Below are positions 1 through 8,061 of a DNA stretch of 64,000 nucleotides, one piece after another. Origin of the DNA: Nitrososphaerota archaeon (lineage in GTDB: Archaea; Thermoproteota; Nitrososphaeria; Nitrososphaerales; Nitrosopumilaceae); NCBI GenBank assembly GCA_021323705.1, contig JAJPKL010000014.1, positions 1 through 64,000 on the forward strand. Reading direction: 5' to 3'. Made by a program: the position numbers and the translations under genes. The number at the start of each line of letters is the position of its first letter. Positions within the stretch are counted from its first letter, which is position 1. Under the pieces are notes generated by a model. The model worked only from the letters and a program-made list of their open reading frames with translations, ran no database searches and had not been told where the DNA came from.

Positions 1-2
1 AC

Positions 3-323
3 ACACAGTATACCCCACGCGAGGAAGGTATAGAGCTTATTGCAAAAACGCTTGGAGTGGACAAAAGCAAAGTCTTTGTGCCAAAGGCAAGAGATGTGGA
101 GAGACTTTTAGCGACACAGCAAATTCCTGAAGAGTTGAATAAAGTGTTAGAGGGGTCTCACAAATCATTGCTTGTCTGCATGGCAGGATACACTTCGTTA
201 AATGCTGTAAAAGTGCTATCAGACAAGGGCATCGTAAGCGAGAGTTTGAGTGGAGGCATATCGGCGCTCTCACAGGGAAAAGGCAAACAAATTTCAGAAT
301 TAATACAAATAGCAACGGAATAG
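3..323 (+). CDS. Rhodanese-like domain protein, C-terminal part (5' end outside window)
   Basis: The reading frame is already open at the left edge, so this is the last ~106 residues of a longer protein. The end holds a rhodanese-like fold: the active-site loop reads CMAGYTS (Cys first, Gly and Ser in the usual spacing), followed by the typical SLSGGIS turn. Rhodanese domains carry persulfide sulfur on that Cys, and they occur as C-terminal domains of FAD-dependent disulfide oxidoreductases as well as alone. The upstream part is not visible, so the full architecture is unknown. It ends about 90 bp before the PAC2 gene and may share a transcript with it. Confidence 0.6.
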   Translation, partial: TQYTPREEGIELIAKTLGVDKSKVFVPKARDVERLLATQQIPEELNKVLEGSHKSLLVCMAGYTSLNAVKVLSDKGIVSESLSGGISALSQGKGKQISELIQIATE

Positions 324-415
324 CATCCAACTTGTCAGTTTTAATGAATTCAATACTTCGCAGCCTGCCTAGTAAAATATCTTGATTTAAAAGGATGTAC
401 ACAATATGACAACTC

Positions 416-1129
416 ATGAATAATGAAATTGTAATCCGTGAGCTAAAATCAATCAACATTGAAGGCGGATATGTAATAGATGGTTTTCCATATGCAGGCC
501 TGGCAAATGCCATAGCCACAGAATCTCTGATAAATACAACATCGCAGTTTGAGTTAGCTGGAGTTCTTGATTCAGAACTCTTTCCCCCAATCAGCATCAT
601 AAGAGATGAGATTCCAGGATTTCCCGCAAGAATATTTGTCAATGAACAACTCAAAGTAGCAGTGTTTTCATCATATCTTACTCCTCATGAGTCTCTTCAC
701 AGAGAGGTAGCAAAGACCATTTTGAAATGGGCAAATGATCACAAGTGCTCACTCATAGTAAGCAGTTCTGCCGTAAAGACAGAAGAAAAACCGTTTGTCA
801 TAGGAGTTGCAACAACGCCAGAAACAAAGAAACGGTTGGCAGATGCCGATATACCAGTGCTCAAAAACGGCACGGTTCCTGGCATACCAGGGATTTTGTT
901 AAATGAAGGCTCAATTACAAAAACCAACGTAATCGTACTCTTATACAAAGGACAAGAGACAGGTCCAGACTTTAGAGCAGGTGCAGAAATTTGCATGGCA
1001 ATGGCAAAGCTTGTGCCAGGAGCAGCCTGTGACCTCCGAACTTTGATGAGCGAAGCAGAAAATGTGGAACAGCAGATGAAGCAGGCGGAGGAGGAAGCAG
1101 GCCCACTTCGAGATGCCATTTACGGATGA
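416..1129 (+). CDS. PAC2 family protein (proteasome assembly chaperone-like)
   Basis: The 237-residue protein has the PAC2 family pattern: an N-terminal GGYVIDGFPYAGLAN segment, a central ATP-grasp-free alpha/beta core, and a C-terminal tail (about 205-237) rich in Glu and Gln that is likely helical. Eukaryotic PAC2 and archaeal PbaB relatives help assemble the 20S proteasome; whether this member does is inference. Its stop overlaps the start of the next small gene by 4 bp (ATGATC at 1126), which points to translational coupling. Confidence 0.75.
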   Translation: MNNEIVIRELKSINIEGGYVIDGFPYAGLANAIATESLINTTSQFELAGVLDSELFPPISIIRDEIPGFPARIFVNEQLKVAVFSSYLTPHESLHREVAKTILKWANDHKCSLIVSSSAVKTEEKPFVIGVATTPETKKRLADADIPVLKNGTVPGIPGILLNEGSITKTNVIVLLYKGQETGPDFRAGAEICMAMAKLVPGAACDLRTLMSEAENVEQQMKQAEEEAGPLRDAIYG

Positions 1130-1374
1130 TCTATCAAGAACGAGAGATTGCAAAGGACAACTTGGAAAAATACCTAAAAGTTTTAGATTCTGATGAGGGA
1201 ATTAGAGTAGAAAACGGAGCAGAGTTTGTTTTCATCAACAAGACCTCGAGAAGATACTGCGTTAACATATCAAAGGATAACAAGGATGAATTTTTGTATA
1301 TGAATGAGGCATCTGAGGTACTACGTTTTCTAGCAAACAGATTAGGGCCTAACTCAAAAATTTTCTCATACTAG
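1126..1374 (+). CDS. Small hypothetical protein coupled to PAC2 gene
   Basis: This 82-residue soluble protein has no motif I recognise. It is mixed alpha/beta, with charged residues throughout and no signal or membrane segment. The ATG overlaps the end of the PAC2 gene, so the two are probably translated together; a role with the PAC2 protein is only a guess from context. The LysE gene follows after 18 bp on the same strand. Confidence 0.6.
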   Translation: MIYQEREIAKDNLEKYLKVLDSDEGIRVENGAEFVFINKTSRRYCVNISKDNKDEFLYMNEASEVLRFLANRLGPNSKIFSY

Positions 1375-1392
1375 TTGCTCTGATAGGATACA

Positions 1393-2010
1393 ATGACATC
1401 AATACTTGAGTTTGCAATAACTGTAATCGTCATTTCAGTCTCGGGAGTCATGGCACCAGGACCTCTATTTGCTTCAAATGTTGCATACGGCATCAAGGGA
1501 GACTGGAAATCAGGAATAAAGATTGCCTATGGGCATACGCTAGTTGAGCTTCCCCTTGTCATACTTCTCGGAATTGGTGCAATATCGCTTCAAGTCTTTC
1601 CACATTTTAGAGAATACATCTCAATACTTGGTGCCATCAGTCTCTTTGTTTTTGCAGCGTTTCAGATAAGAGACCTATACAAAAAAACAAAATCAGAGAA
1701 GATACCAAAACACGGACCGTTTTTCATAGGAATCGTGCTAAGTGCACTCAATCCATTTTTCTTGATCTGGTGGTTTACCATAGGCTTCAAGTTGATTTCT
1801 GATGCACTTGTCTTGTATTCGTTTGTTGGGATTGGCATAGTGTTTGGATTTCACATCTGGATGGATTATGCATGGCTTGGCACAGTAGGGTTTTTGTCAA
1901 ACCGAGGGAAAACCATCTTGTCTACAAGAAATTATAAAATTTTCATGGTTGCGCTAAGCGGGGTTTTGGTTTATTTTGGAATAAGCTTCTTAATTGAGGC
2001 CACGCGCTAG
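1393..2010 (+). CDS. LysE family amino-acid exporter
   Basis: The 205-residue membrane protein has about six hydrophobic helices. The N-terminal signature, SGVMAPGPLFASNVAYGIKGD at about residues 17-37, contains the PGP motif typical of LysE/RhtB translocators, and LNPFFLIWW near residue 120 is the second family signature. Members export amino acids or related solutes across the cytoplasmic membrane; the substrate cannot be read from sequence. Length fits the family (about 200 residues). The stop overlaps the stop of the opposing gene by 4 bp (CTAG). Confidence 0.8.
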   Translation: MTSILEFAITVIVISVSGVMAPGPLFASNVAYGIKGDWKSGIKIAYGHTLVELPLVILLGIGAISLQVFPHFREYISILGAISLFVFAAFQIRDLYKKTKSEKIPKHGPFFIGIVLSALNPFFLIWWFTIGFKLISDALVLYSFVGIGIVFGFHIWMDYAWLGTVGFLSNRGKTILSTRNYKIFMVALSGVLVYFGISFLIEATR

Positions 2011-2246
2011 CCGCAGTCAAGCATCTCAAAACCCCCTTGGCACTCATTGTCAAACTGTGATATTCGGTCATTTAATTGCGCACAGAGTTCTGGGTCTTTT
2101 GTTTGGTCATATTTTTTGAGGTCGCTTGTAATGCCAATCTGTTTTATTGGGCATGTGCTTACCAGTCCCACACCATACAGAGCAACTACTGCAATTGCTC
2201 CAGATGCTATAATGATAAAACTGTACTTTGAAAGCTTGTTAGACAT
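2007..2246 (-). CDS. Small membrane-anchored Cys-containing protein
   Basis: The chosen start (MSNKLSK) overlaps the Alba stop codon by 8 bp. An upstream alternative start at 2273 exists but would lie deep inside Alba. The 79-residue protein has one N-terminal hydrophobic helix (about residues 8-27) followed by a short domain with four Cys residues, two of them in NECQGG and MLDCG near the end. The tail probably lies outside the membrane and could form disulfides. I do not recognise a family. Translation is likely coupled to Alba. Confidence 0.6.
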   Translation of the reverse strand: MSNKLSKYSFIIIASGAIAVVALYGVGLVSTCPIKQIGITSDLKKYDQTKDPELCAQLNDRISQFDNECQGGFEMLDCG

Positions 2247-2532
2247 TTTCGGGTTTTGAAACGTCAACTTCAATTGTTGAGACGTTTCTTTCTTTGCCGT
2301 CTTTTGACTCCATTCTTTCAGAAAATATCCTAACTCCGCTAACTTTGTAACCTACTGCGTTCATTCTCTTTACTATCATTTGCGATACATCCACTGCAGT
2401 CGTTATGCTCTTGCCTCTTGCTTTTATGGTCACAGTCGGTTCATTTGCAAGCAACGTAAGTGTGGCATTAACATATGTAAGAATCGGTTTTTTACCAATA
2501 AAGACAATGTTTGGAGGTCTTGTCACATCCAA
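2239..2532 (-). CDS. albA: Alba, archaeal chromatin protein
   Basis: The 97-residue protein matches the Alba fold throughout. NIVFIGKKPILTYVNATL near residues 8-25 contains the conserved lysine pair that contacts DNA, and acetylation of this lysine is known in Sulfolobus. The central GKSITTAVDVSQMIVKRM helix and the VSGVRIFSE strand follow in the usual order. Alba coats DNA and RNA as a dimer. It is the first gene of a two-gene minus-strand unit with the Cys-rich membrane protein. Confidence 0.92.
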   Translation of the reverse strand: MDVTRPPNIVFIGKKPILTYVNATLTLLANEPTVTIKARGKSITTAVDVSQMIVKRMNAVGYKVSGVRIFSERMESKDGKERNVSTIEVDVSKPENV

Positions 2533-2640
2533 ACTCTCTATGTGTTTTATTTAATGGTATAGAAACCGAATCTGCACTTAACCAAAGTTTGTTCTATAGC
2601 GATAAGACTTTTTGAAGAATTATCAAATCATCTTCAATTT

Positions 2641-2669
2641 AAAAACCCAAGTACCCTCGAGGTGCTTTG
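2641..2669 (-). terminator. Hairpin plus T-run after the ArsR-SRPBCC unit
   Basis: Read on the minus strand, an imperfect stem (CCAAAGCACC paired with GGTACTTGG around a short CTCGAG-centred loop) is followed by four Ts. It lies 28 bp downstream of the SRPBCC stop codon, so it is well placed as a terminator. Archaea mainly use T-rich tracts, so the hairpin may be incidental. Confidence 0.35.
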
Positions 2670-2696
2670 GTATATTGAGTTTGATTTATCCTTTCA

Positions 2697-3140
2697 TTAA
2701 CCGGATCGTGTAAGATATGTTGTCAATTCGTTAAGAAAGAACGACCAGCCTTGGGAATGGCCTTTGACTTGGTCATCACTTGTAAATCCTGTATGAGTTA
2801 GTGTCAATCTAGTCTTGTTTTTGCTTATTTCTTCTAATTCCCATGTTACTATGGTTTCAGGAAAGTCCGGCACATCCATGTCTTGCCAAGTATAAACAAG
2901 TTTTTTGTTCTTGACAAATTCTAAAACCCTTCCTTCATTAGATTTATCATGATCCCTTACACAGTTTGTCCTCTTCGAATCCTTGGAAAAAGTGAATTTG
3001 GTTTTCCCTCCAATCTTGGGTTCCAATATTGCTGCCTCCGGAAACCAGTTGGTTAATTCACCGGGATCAGAAATGGCCTTGAATACAACTTCTGGAGAGA
3101 CATCAATTTCAATGGATTTCCTAACTTTTAGATCACTCAT
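2697..3140 (-). CDS. SRPBCC (AHSA1/START-like) family protein
   Basis: The 147-residue protein begins with the AHSA1-type strand (KSIEIDVSPEVVFKAISDP) and WFPEA, has a central GRVLEFVKNKKLVYTW strand, and ends with TLTHTGF and GWSFFLNELTTYL. These are the standard landmarks of SRPBCC proteins that bind hydrophobic ligands in a deep pocket. It overlaps the upstream ArsR-type gene by 8 bp. ArsR-SRPBCC pairs are common in bacteria and archaea, with the regulator controlling the pair; the ligand is unknown. Confidence 0.85.
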   Translation of the reverse strand: MSDLKVRKSIEIDVSPEVVFKAISDPGELTNWFPEAAILEPKIGGKTKFTFSKDSKRTNCVRDHDKSNEGRVLEFVKNKKLVYTWQDMDVPDFPETIVTWELEEISKNKTRLTLTHTGFTSDDQVKGHSQGWSFFLNELTTYLTRSG

Positions 3141-3447
3141 GTCCCTTTTTCCTTTCCTTGTTCTCGATGTATTCTTTAAGCGAGTCTAGCTTGTATCCCC
3201 ACATCTTTTCAAAGAAATTTACAATCTCAAGAGATTTTTTTTCGTTTAATGAATAGTATCTGTTCTTGCCCAATTTTTCCTCAGTGACCAAGTCTGCGCT
3301 CTTCAATATGCGCAGGTGACTTGACAAGGCAGGAGCCGTAAAATGAAAGTGTTCGGTCAGCTCACCTGGAGTCATCTTCTTTTTTCGAAGCAGTATCAGT
3401 ATCTCGCGCCTGCTATCATCTGACATTGCCTTCCAAACTGATTCCAT
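3133..3447 (-). CDS. ArsR family winged-helix repressor
   Basis: The ATG at 3447 (MESVWKAMSDDSRREIL) fits the family start; an in-frame TTG at 3468 lies inside the palindromic operator and is rejected. The 104-residue protein has the ArsR winged helix: MTPGELTEHF, then the recognition helix APALSSHLRILKSADLV and the wing KLGKNRYYSLN. No metal-binding Cys pair is visible, so it probably senses an organic ligand or works through its SRPBCC partner. It is cotranscribed with that partner and very likely represses itself through the inverted repeat at its promoter. Confidence 0.85.
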   Translation of the reverse strand: MESVWKAMSDDSRREILILLRKKKMTPGELTEHFHFTAPALSSHLRILKSADLVTEEKLGKNRYYSLNEKKSLEIVNFFEKMWGYKLDSLKEYIENKERKKGHE

Positions 3448-3461
3448 ATTGATATAATAAT

Positions 3462-3483
3462 TAAACAATTATTTAATTGTTTA
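3462..3483 (-). promoter_or_regulatory. Perfect inverted repeat, likely ArsR operator
   Basis: TAAACAATTA and TAATTGTTTA form perfect 10-bp arms separated by TT. The repeat starts 15 bp upstream of the ArsR start codon and covers the AT-rich promoter region, the expected place for an autoregulatory ArsR dimer site. Confidence 0.7.
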
Positions 3484-3532
3484 GTTTAATTCGTCGTCTT
3501 GAGGAATGTGTCACAACCAGTTTGGCTCCCTT

Positions 3533-3828
3533 TCATTTTCGTGCAATCGTATTAGAACCCATTTGATAGACTTCAAACTCTAAACCTGCTTTGACTGCAG
3601 GATCGTTTGTTCCAATCCAACGAGCAATTTGTTCGCTTTCTACCTGAACAACAGCCATTCCCCAAGCTCCTTTAGGATCAAAAACCGGCCAACTACAACT
3701 ACAATTCCCTCCTGTAGAAGATTTTGCCAGTAAGCAAAGTGCTCTTGCATTGCTTTTTTCTCAGTATCAGTCATATCTTGACGAAATGTAGGACGAGGCG
3801 GAATCAACTTATAGAAAAACAAGCCCAT
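3533..3828 (-). pseudogene. YCII-related protein gene with a one-base frameshift
   Basis: The first 47 codons give a typical YCII/YciI-like N-terminus (MGLFFYKLIPPRPTF, then AYWQNLLQEG). The frame then runs into an unrelated tail and stops early, near 3640. From about 3690 a second frame continues the family pattern exactly: PVFDPKGAWGMAVVQVES, then IGTNDPAVKAG, ending with a stop at 3533. A single missing base in the sequence gtagttggccgg explains the switch. YCII proteins are small ferredoxin-like-fold proteins of uncertain enzymatic role. This may be a decayed gene or a sequencing error. Confidence 0.8.
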
Positions 3829-3922
3829 TAAACATCATCTGAGATTTATTTTCTCTTAAAATATACTTTGCCTCGATCACTAAAAGTCCTGAGAAATTCT
3901 AGCGCGCAATATTGAAATTCTT

Positions 3923-4177
3923 TTAATGGTTAAGGTTCTTTTTTTCGATATAATTTTCAAGTGTTTTTTCAATGTCATCTGGTTTTGATTGTTTAACTTC
4001 GTCGACGATTTCTCTTTCTTCAATTTCATAGCAATTTAGTAGATCATTTTTGTCCTTGAAAAAAAGCATTATTTTGTCTTGATATATACAATAGTAAAGC
4101 TTGTCAACTTGCATTTTTTCTGTTTGCAACTTAATTCCATCTTTTTCTATTGAGACCGGATAGTCCACTATTTCCAT
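3923..4177 (-). CDS. Small hypothetical acidic protein
   Basis: This 84-residue protein has no recognised family. It has two beta-rich segments (LQTEKMQVDKLYYCIYQDKIMLFF) and a charged, probably helical C-terminus rich in Glu and Lys. It has no signal peptide or membrane helix. It stands alone on the minus strand, divergent from the Dpo4 gene. Confidence 0.5.
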   Translation of the reverse strand: MEIVDYPVSIEKDGIKLQTEKMQVDKLYYCIYQDKIMLFFKDKNDLLNCYEIEEREIVDEVKQSKPDDIEKTLENYIEKKNLNH

Positions 4178-4266
4178 TTACATAAACTCTATTTAGATGT
4201 AATTTGGAGATTTTGTAAGCCAGATACACCAAAATATAATAAGTAAAACTAGACAACAAGAGATTT

Positions 4267-5361
4267 GTGCAACAACGAATCGTATGCCACATAGATTTTG
4301 ATTATTTTTATGCCCAGTGTGAAGAGTTAAGAAAACCAGAGCTGAAAACAAGGCCTATTGTTGTATGTGTATATTCAGACAGAGGTGGCGACAGCGGCGC
4401 AGTCGCAACAGCAAATTACCAAGCAAGAAAATACGGTGTCAAGTCAGGAATGCCGATAAAATTTGCAAAAAGAAAGCTCGAAGATGTACCTGATGCAGTA
4501 TTTTTGCCCACCGATTTTGACTATTATTCAGAAATATCAGAATCAGCCATGAAAGTCATCAGGGAATATGCAGATGTTTTTGAGTATGTTGGAAGAGATG
4601 AGGCATACCTTGATGTCACAAAAAGGTCCGGAGGGGATTTTGCCAAAGCGGCTCATCTTGCCCAGCAGTTAAAAAATGCCATACGTAGCAACGTCAGACT
4701 TTCATCCACAATTGGCATCTCTGCAAATAAGCTAGTCTCAAAGATAGCTTCTGATTTTAAAAAACCAGACGGATTAACTATGGTAGAACCAGAAAAGATA
4801 GAATCCTTTCTTGATCCCCTTCCAATCAAATCCATTCCAGGCATTGGTAAAAAATCTGAAGAAAAATTTCTCGAGATGGGTCTTCGAACCATATCAGATC
4901 TAAAAAAATTAGATGTCTTTAAACTCAATAGTCTATTTGGACGAAAAATTGGTACCTACATTTACAATGCGGCAAGGGGAATTGACGAATACCCCGTATC
5001 GCCAAAAGGAGATCCCATACAGTATAGCAGGATAATTACATTAAAGCAGGATGCAAAGGATTTTGAATTTCTGTCAAAGGATCTAGAACAATTATGTACA
5101 GACATACATGATGCCATAGTAAAAGACAATCTTGTTTTCAAATCTGTAGGAATCCAGTTTGTACAAGAAGATCTTTCAAACAGGACAAAATCCAAAACAT
5201 TGAAAAATCCAACATCCAGTCTTGAAGAACTGAAGAAGACTGCACTACTATTGCTCAGAGAACTACTAGAAGATCAAAGACTGTTAGTTAGAAGACTAGG
5301 TGTCAAGGTTTCTGAATTTACCGAAGTATCAGGACAGGCGGATATTACAAACTTCTTTTAA
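4267..5361 (+). CDS. dpo4: DNA polymerase IV (Dpo4, Y-family translesion polymerase)
   Basis: The 364-residue enzyme copies past damaged bases. Metal-binding carboxylates are visible in CHIDFDYFYAQCEE (Asp10) and in GRDEAYLD (about residues 109-116; most relatives have S-D-E here). The palm and thumb follow, with a helix-hairpin-helix at SIPGIGKK, then the little finger. The protein ends in QADITNFF, a PIP box with the spacing used to bind PCNA. The start is GTG. Its stop overlaps the opposing HEXXH gene by 4 bp (TTAA). Confidence 0.93.
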   Translation: MQQRIVCHIDFDYFYAQCEELRKPELKTRPIVVCVYSDRGGDSGAVATANYQARKYGVKSGMPIKFAKRKLEDVPDAVFLPTDFDYYSEISESAMKVIREYADVFEYVGRDEAYLDVTKRSGGDFAKAAHLAQQLKNAIRSNVRLSSTIGISANKLVSKIASDFKKPDGLTMVEPEKIESFLDPLPIKSIPGIGKKSEEKFLEMGLRTISDLKKLDVFKLNSLFGRKIGTYIYNAARGIDEYPVSPKGDPIQYSRIITLKQDAKDFEFLSKDLEQLCTDIHDAIVKDNLVFKSVGIQFVQEDLSNRTKSKTLKNPTSSLEELKKTALLLLRELLEDQRLLVRRLGVKVSEFTEVSGQADITNFF

Positions 5362-5843
5362 GGCAGCAGGCCCACATGTGTTACAAGCCTCTTGTGCTCG
5401 TCAGGTGTAATCCACTCTACCTGTAAGTAGTCAAGTATCTTATCATAATCCATACCTAGTCTTTTTGCTTCCTCAACGGCAACAATATAGGCCTCAATCT
5501 CAGTAGGTCTGTCAACATAAGAGTAGGATTTATCATACAAGTCAAGCCCTTTCCGCTGTTGCTTTACGTGTACTAGCTCGTGCACAATATCAAGATACAG
5601 TGTGACAGCATCAGAGTTTTGCAGGTGGTTTAGGGATACTACGATTGTAGCATCTTCGTTTTTTACATGCATATAGTGGTGGTTTGTATCAACAACAAGT
5701 TTTGTGTTAAAAAATACATCGGTCAGTTCTTTTTTTGAGCCAAAGACCTTTTCCAGAATCTTGGCTTGTTTCAGGCCTCCAAAAACATCCTCGATTTTGT
5801 AAGTACCAGGGTTTACGTCCCTATTGATTTTTATCGAGTTCAT
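5358..5843 (-). CDS. HEXXH-containing putative metallopeptidase-like protein
   Basis: The protein has about 161 residues. It contains DIVHELVHVKQQRKG around residue 90, a HEXXH zinc-binding motif of the kind used by metallopeptidases, followed by PTEIEAYIVAVEEAKR, whose Glu could be the third zinc ligand as in gluzincins. It has no signal or membrane helix, so it would act in the cytoplasm. The start lies inside the end of the archaeosortase gene (about 23 bp overlap), so the two are translationally linked. A job related to surface-protein processing is inference from that overlap. Confidence 0.7.
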   Translation of the reverse strand: MNSIKINRDVNPGTYKIEDVFGGLKQAKILEKVFGSKKELTDVFFNTKLVVDTNHHYMHVKNEDATIVVSLNHLQNSDAVTLYLDIVHELVHVKQQRKGLDLYDKSYSYVDRPTEIEAYIVAVEEAKRLGMDYDKILDYLQVEWITPDEHKRLVTHVGLLP

Positions 5844-6756
5844 GTTTTGCAACTTTTACTTCACTTTTTTTTAATCGCTTTGTTTCTACGTATGTGACAA
5901 TCAGCAGGAAAACAAAGAGCCATGGAAGAAACATTATTTCTCCTGCAATGCCATGAAATGACTGAAATTCATTTACGTCAGTGGATACCTTGAGCACAAA
6001 CAGAGAAAGAGAGAGTATTCTGATTACATTTACACCAATTGTTCCAATTACACCAAGTGCAAAGTATGCCGCCTTTCTGTTTCTTTGTATATTCATCTTC
6101 AGCAAGAAGGCCATCATTACAAGTGAGTAAATGATTATACTGTGCACGCCGGCTGATGGCCAGAATACCTGAAGAGCAAACGGCCCATGGTCACCGCTTA
6201 GGAACATTATATTTCCGTGTGCGCTTGCAATACCAAGATTAAATGTAGTTATCAAAAAGACGTCAAGCTTGACAAGATATGGCACCACGTACTGTAAGGG
6301 GCCGAGCGTATCATATGGGAAGAAGGCGTCAAGTGACAAGATTATTGCAGTGCCGGCAGCATATATGGGCCCTGCGGGGGATATTCGTATCCATTTTTTG
6401 CCAAACAGTACAGTCAGTGTAATCATGAAAAATGCAGCGATGACAATAAAGTCCCACATCCAGACCCACGAATCCTTTAGAAGCACGTGGAACTGGGGTG
6501 CGATAGATACAAGATAGTCTTTTAGACCGTACTCGACTCCAACAAGATATGCAATTACTGCGCCGGCTATTGGAATTGCTGCAACAAGTCTTTTCTTTGG
6601 AATCTCAAATTTGATGCCAATAAGCTCTGCTGCAATAAATGCCAAGGCAAAAAGGAATCCACCCCTGCCTTGATTCCAGCCAAGACTAAATGAGTCTGGA
6701 AATACAGCTAGCGCAAACATTATTGGAGATGCAATGATCGCAATAGCGATAAGCAT
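5821..6756 (-). CDS. Exosortase/archaeosortase family protein (thaumarchaeosortase-like)
   Basis: This is a polytopic membrane protein of about 311 residues. I prefer the ATG at 6756; a TTG at 6795 would add 13 residues. The three exosortase signature regions are present in order: WPSAGVHS, GVNVIRILSLS with the conserved Arg, and SFHGIAGE with the conserved His. Where exosortases and archaeosortases have a Cys (ACTGIQS pattern) this protein has Ser (PSAGVHS). The family cleaves C-terminal sorting signals such as PEFG-CTERM in thaumarchaea and may attach lipid. No PEFG-CTERM substrate is seen in the window. It lies between NreA and the HEXXH gene. Confidence 0.8.
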   Translation of the reverse strand: MLIAIAIIASPIMFALAVFPDSFSLGWNQGRGGFLFALAFIAAELIGIKFEIPKKRLVAAIPIAGAVIAYLVGVEYGLKDYLVSIAPQFHVLLKDSWVWMWDFIVIAAFFMITLTVLFGKKWIRISPAGPIYAAGTAIILSLDAFFPYDTLGPLQYVVPYLVKLDVFLITTFNLGIASAHGNIMFLSGDHGPFALQVFWPSAGVHSIIIYSLVMMAFLLKMNIQRNRKAAYFALGVIGTIGVNVIRILSLSLFVLKVSTDVNEFQSFHGIAGEIMFLPWLFVFLLIVTYVETKRLKKSEVKVAKHELDKNQ

Positions 6757-6810
6757 GCTTCTATTTTGCAATGATTTAGTGCAATACGCGTTCAATAAAA
6801 ACTCTAGCAG

Positions 6811-7971
6811 TCAAAAATAATCTCTGATGGATTTTTGCTTTCTTGCGTTTTGTAGTTTGCTTCTAGTAAGCCATTCTTTCTTATCTATGCTGAGGCCTTT
6901 ACATGCAAGATCTAAAGCTTGCTCAAAACTTGGTACTGGCACTGGCTTGTTTTTTAATGCCATCCTTACTCCTTCCCGTACTTGCCACACACCCACAGGT
7001 ACTGCATATTCTGGCCTTATCTCACGGAGCACCATTGCTCCAGCCTGAACCTTGTGCTCAAATAGATATTCAACTACTGCAAGTCGAGACGCAAAATGTG
7101 CACCAGTAGTCTCAGGATAGTGCGAGAGTCCGTTTACGTCTTCAAAATCAGAACCAAATCCCACATTCCCATCCTGATCATACCACGCTTCCTGCATCTC
7201 AAACATCCACCTGCTTGGAAATAAAATTATAGCGTAGAGGTTTCCAAGGTGTTCAAACGTGAAAAGATAACAACTGTCAATCTCTGCAAAATCAATTATC
7301 TCTTTTACAAGAGATTTTGAGACCATATCATCGGTGGCAGTTATGCTCCATCTCGTAGGGACAAGCTTGCGGCTTTTGCCAAACATCCCGATGCTGAAAC
7401 ACTTTTGGATCTTGCTTATCTCAACGCCTCTGTTGTATAGTTCAAGGACAGCATCTTGTGCCAAGATGTCTTTGTCATAGTACATACGTTGAATGTTTTT
7501 GTCAGATGACGAACTTGAAAACTTGGCGCTTTTTATCTCACCTACCGGTCCAAACGGCGCACTTTCAGAATCTACAAATGAATGCGCCCTTGCATTTTTT
7601 ACAAACTCTACCTCAGAGTCGGTCGAGTTTGTCGACATGGCAAGACCTTGCAGGCTTTCGATGTACCTTCCCTGAGATTCATCTACCTTGACTTGCTGTA
7701 TGCCCCTTACCAGCGATAACCGGTAGTTCACAATGTCTTCCAGGCTCTTTCCAACCCAAGATTCCGGCATGTCCATGACCATCGTATTACCATGAACTGG
7801 CGGGACCATAGGGCCAACCAACACCTTTGGGTACCCATACGAGCCAACAAAGACAGAGGGCGGGCTTGAGCCTTCAACATAGTTTGATGAAAAAAGGTTT
7901 GCGTACTTTGAGAGATATTCGTTCCAGTTGGATTCTATGGCTTTGCGTATCTCAGCTGCAGTCCTAGTCAC
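6811..7971 (-). CDS. nreA: Nre family DNA repair protein
   Basis: The 386-residue protein matches archaeal Nre proteins. The N-terminal half carries PPSVFVGSYGYPKVLVGPM, the C-terminal half carries IGMFGKSRKLVPTRWSITATDD and AGAMVLREIRPEYAVPVGVWQVREGVR. It ends in QKSIRDYF, a PIP box for PCNA binding, which is known in this family; Nre proteins have been linked to survival of DNA damage in haloarchaea. The N-terminal C4 zinc motif of some euryarchaeal members is absent. The start is GTG. It is first in a unit with the archaeosortase, 16-55 bp downstream depending on its start. Confidence 0.9.
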   Translation of the reverse strand: MTRTAAEIRKAIESNWNEYLSKYANLFSSNYVEGSSPPSVFVGSYGYPKVLVGPMVPPVHGNTMVMDMPESWVGKSLEDIVNYRLSLVRGIQQVKVDESQGRYIESLQGLAMSTNSTDSEVEFVKNARAHSFVDSESAPFGPVGEIKSAKFSSSSSDKNIQRMYYDKDILAQDAVLELYNRGVEISKIQKCFSIGMFGKSRKLVPTRWSITATDDMVSKSLVKEIIDFAEIDSCYLFTFEHLGNLYAIILFPSRWMFEMQEAWYDQDGNVGFGSDFEDVNGLSHYPETTGAHFASRLAVVEYLFEHKVQAGAMVLREIRPEYAVPVGVWQVREGVRMALKNKPVPVPSFEQALDLACKGLSIDKKEWLTRSKLQNARKQKSIRDYF

Positions 7972-8061
7972 TGTATTTGGTATTTGACTCTTCGTCTAAT
8001 AATGTATTTGATGGGTACAGTTTTGAGTTATATTCAACTGATTTTCAACGTATAGCAAAAA

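Noticed and set aside
37-654. 205-codon open frame on the minus strand
   Set aside because: It lies antisense to the rhodanese-like end and the PAC2 gene, and its sequence looks like an out-of-frame shadow with low-complexity Leu/Ser/Cys content.
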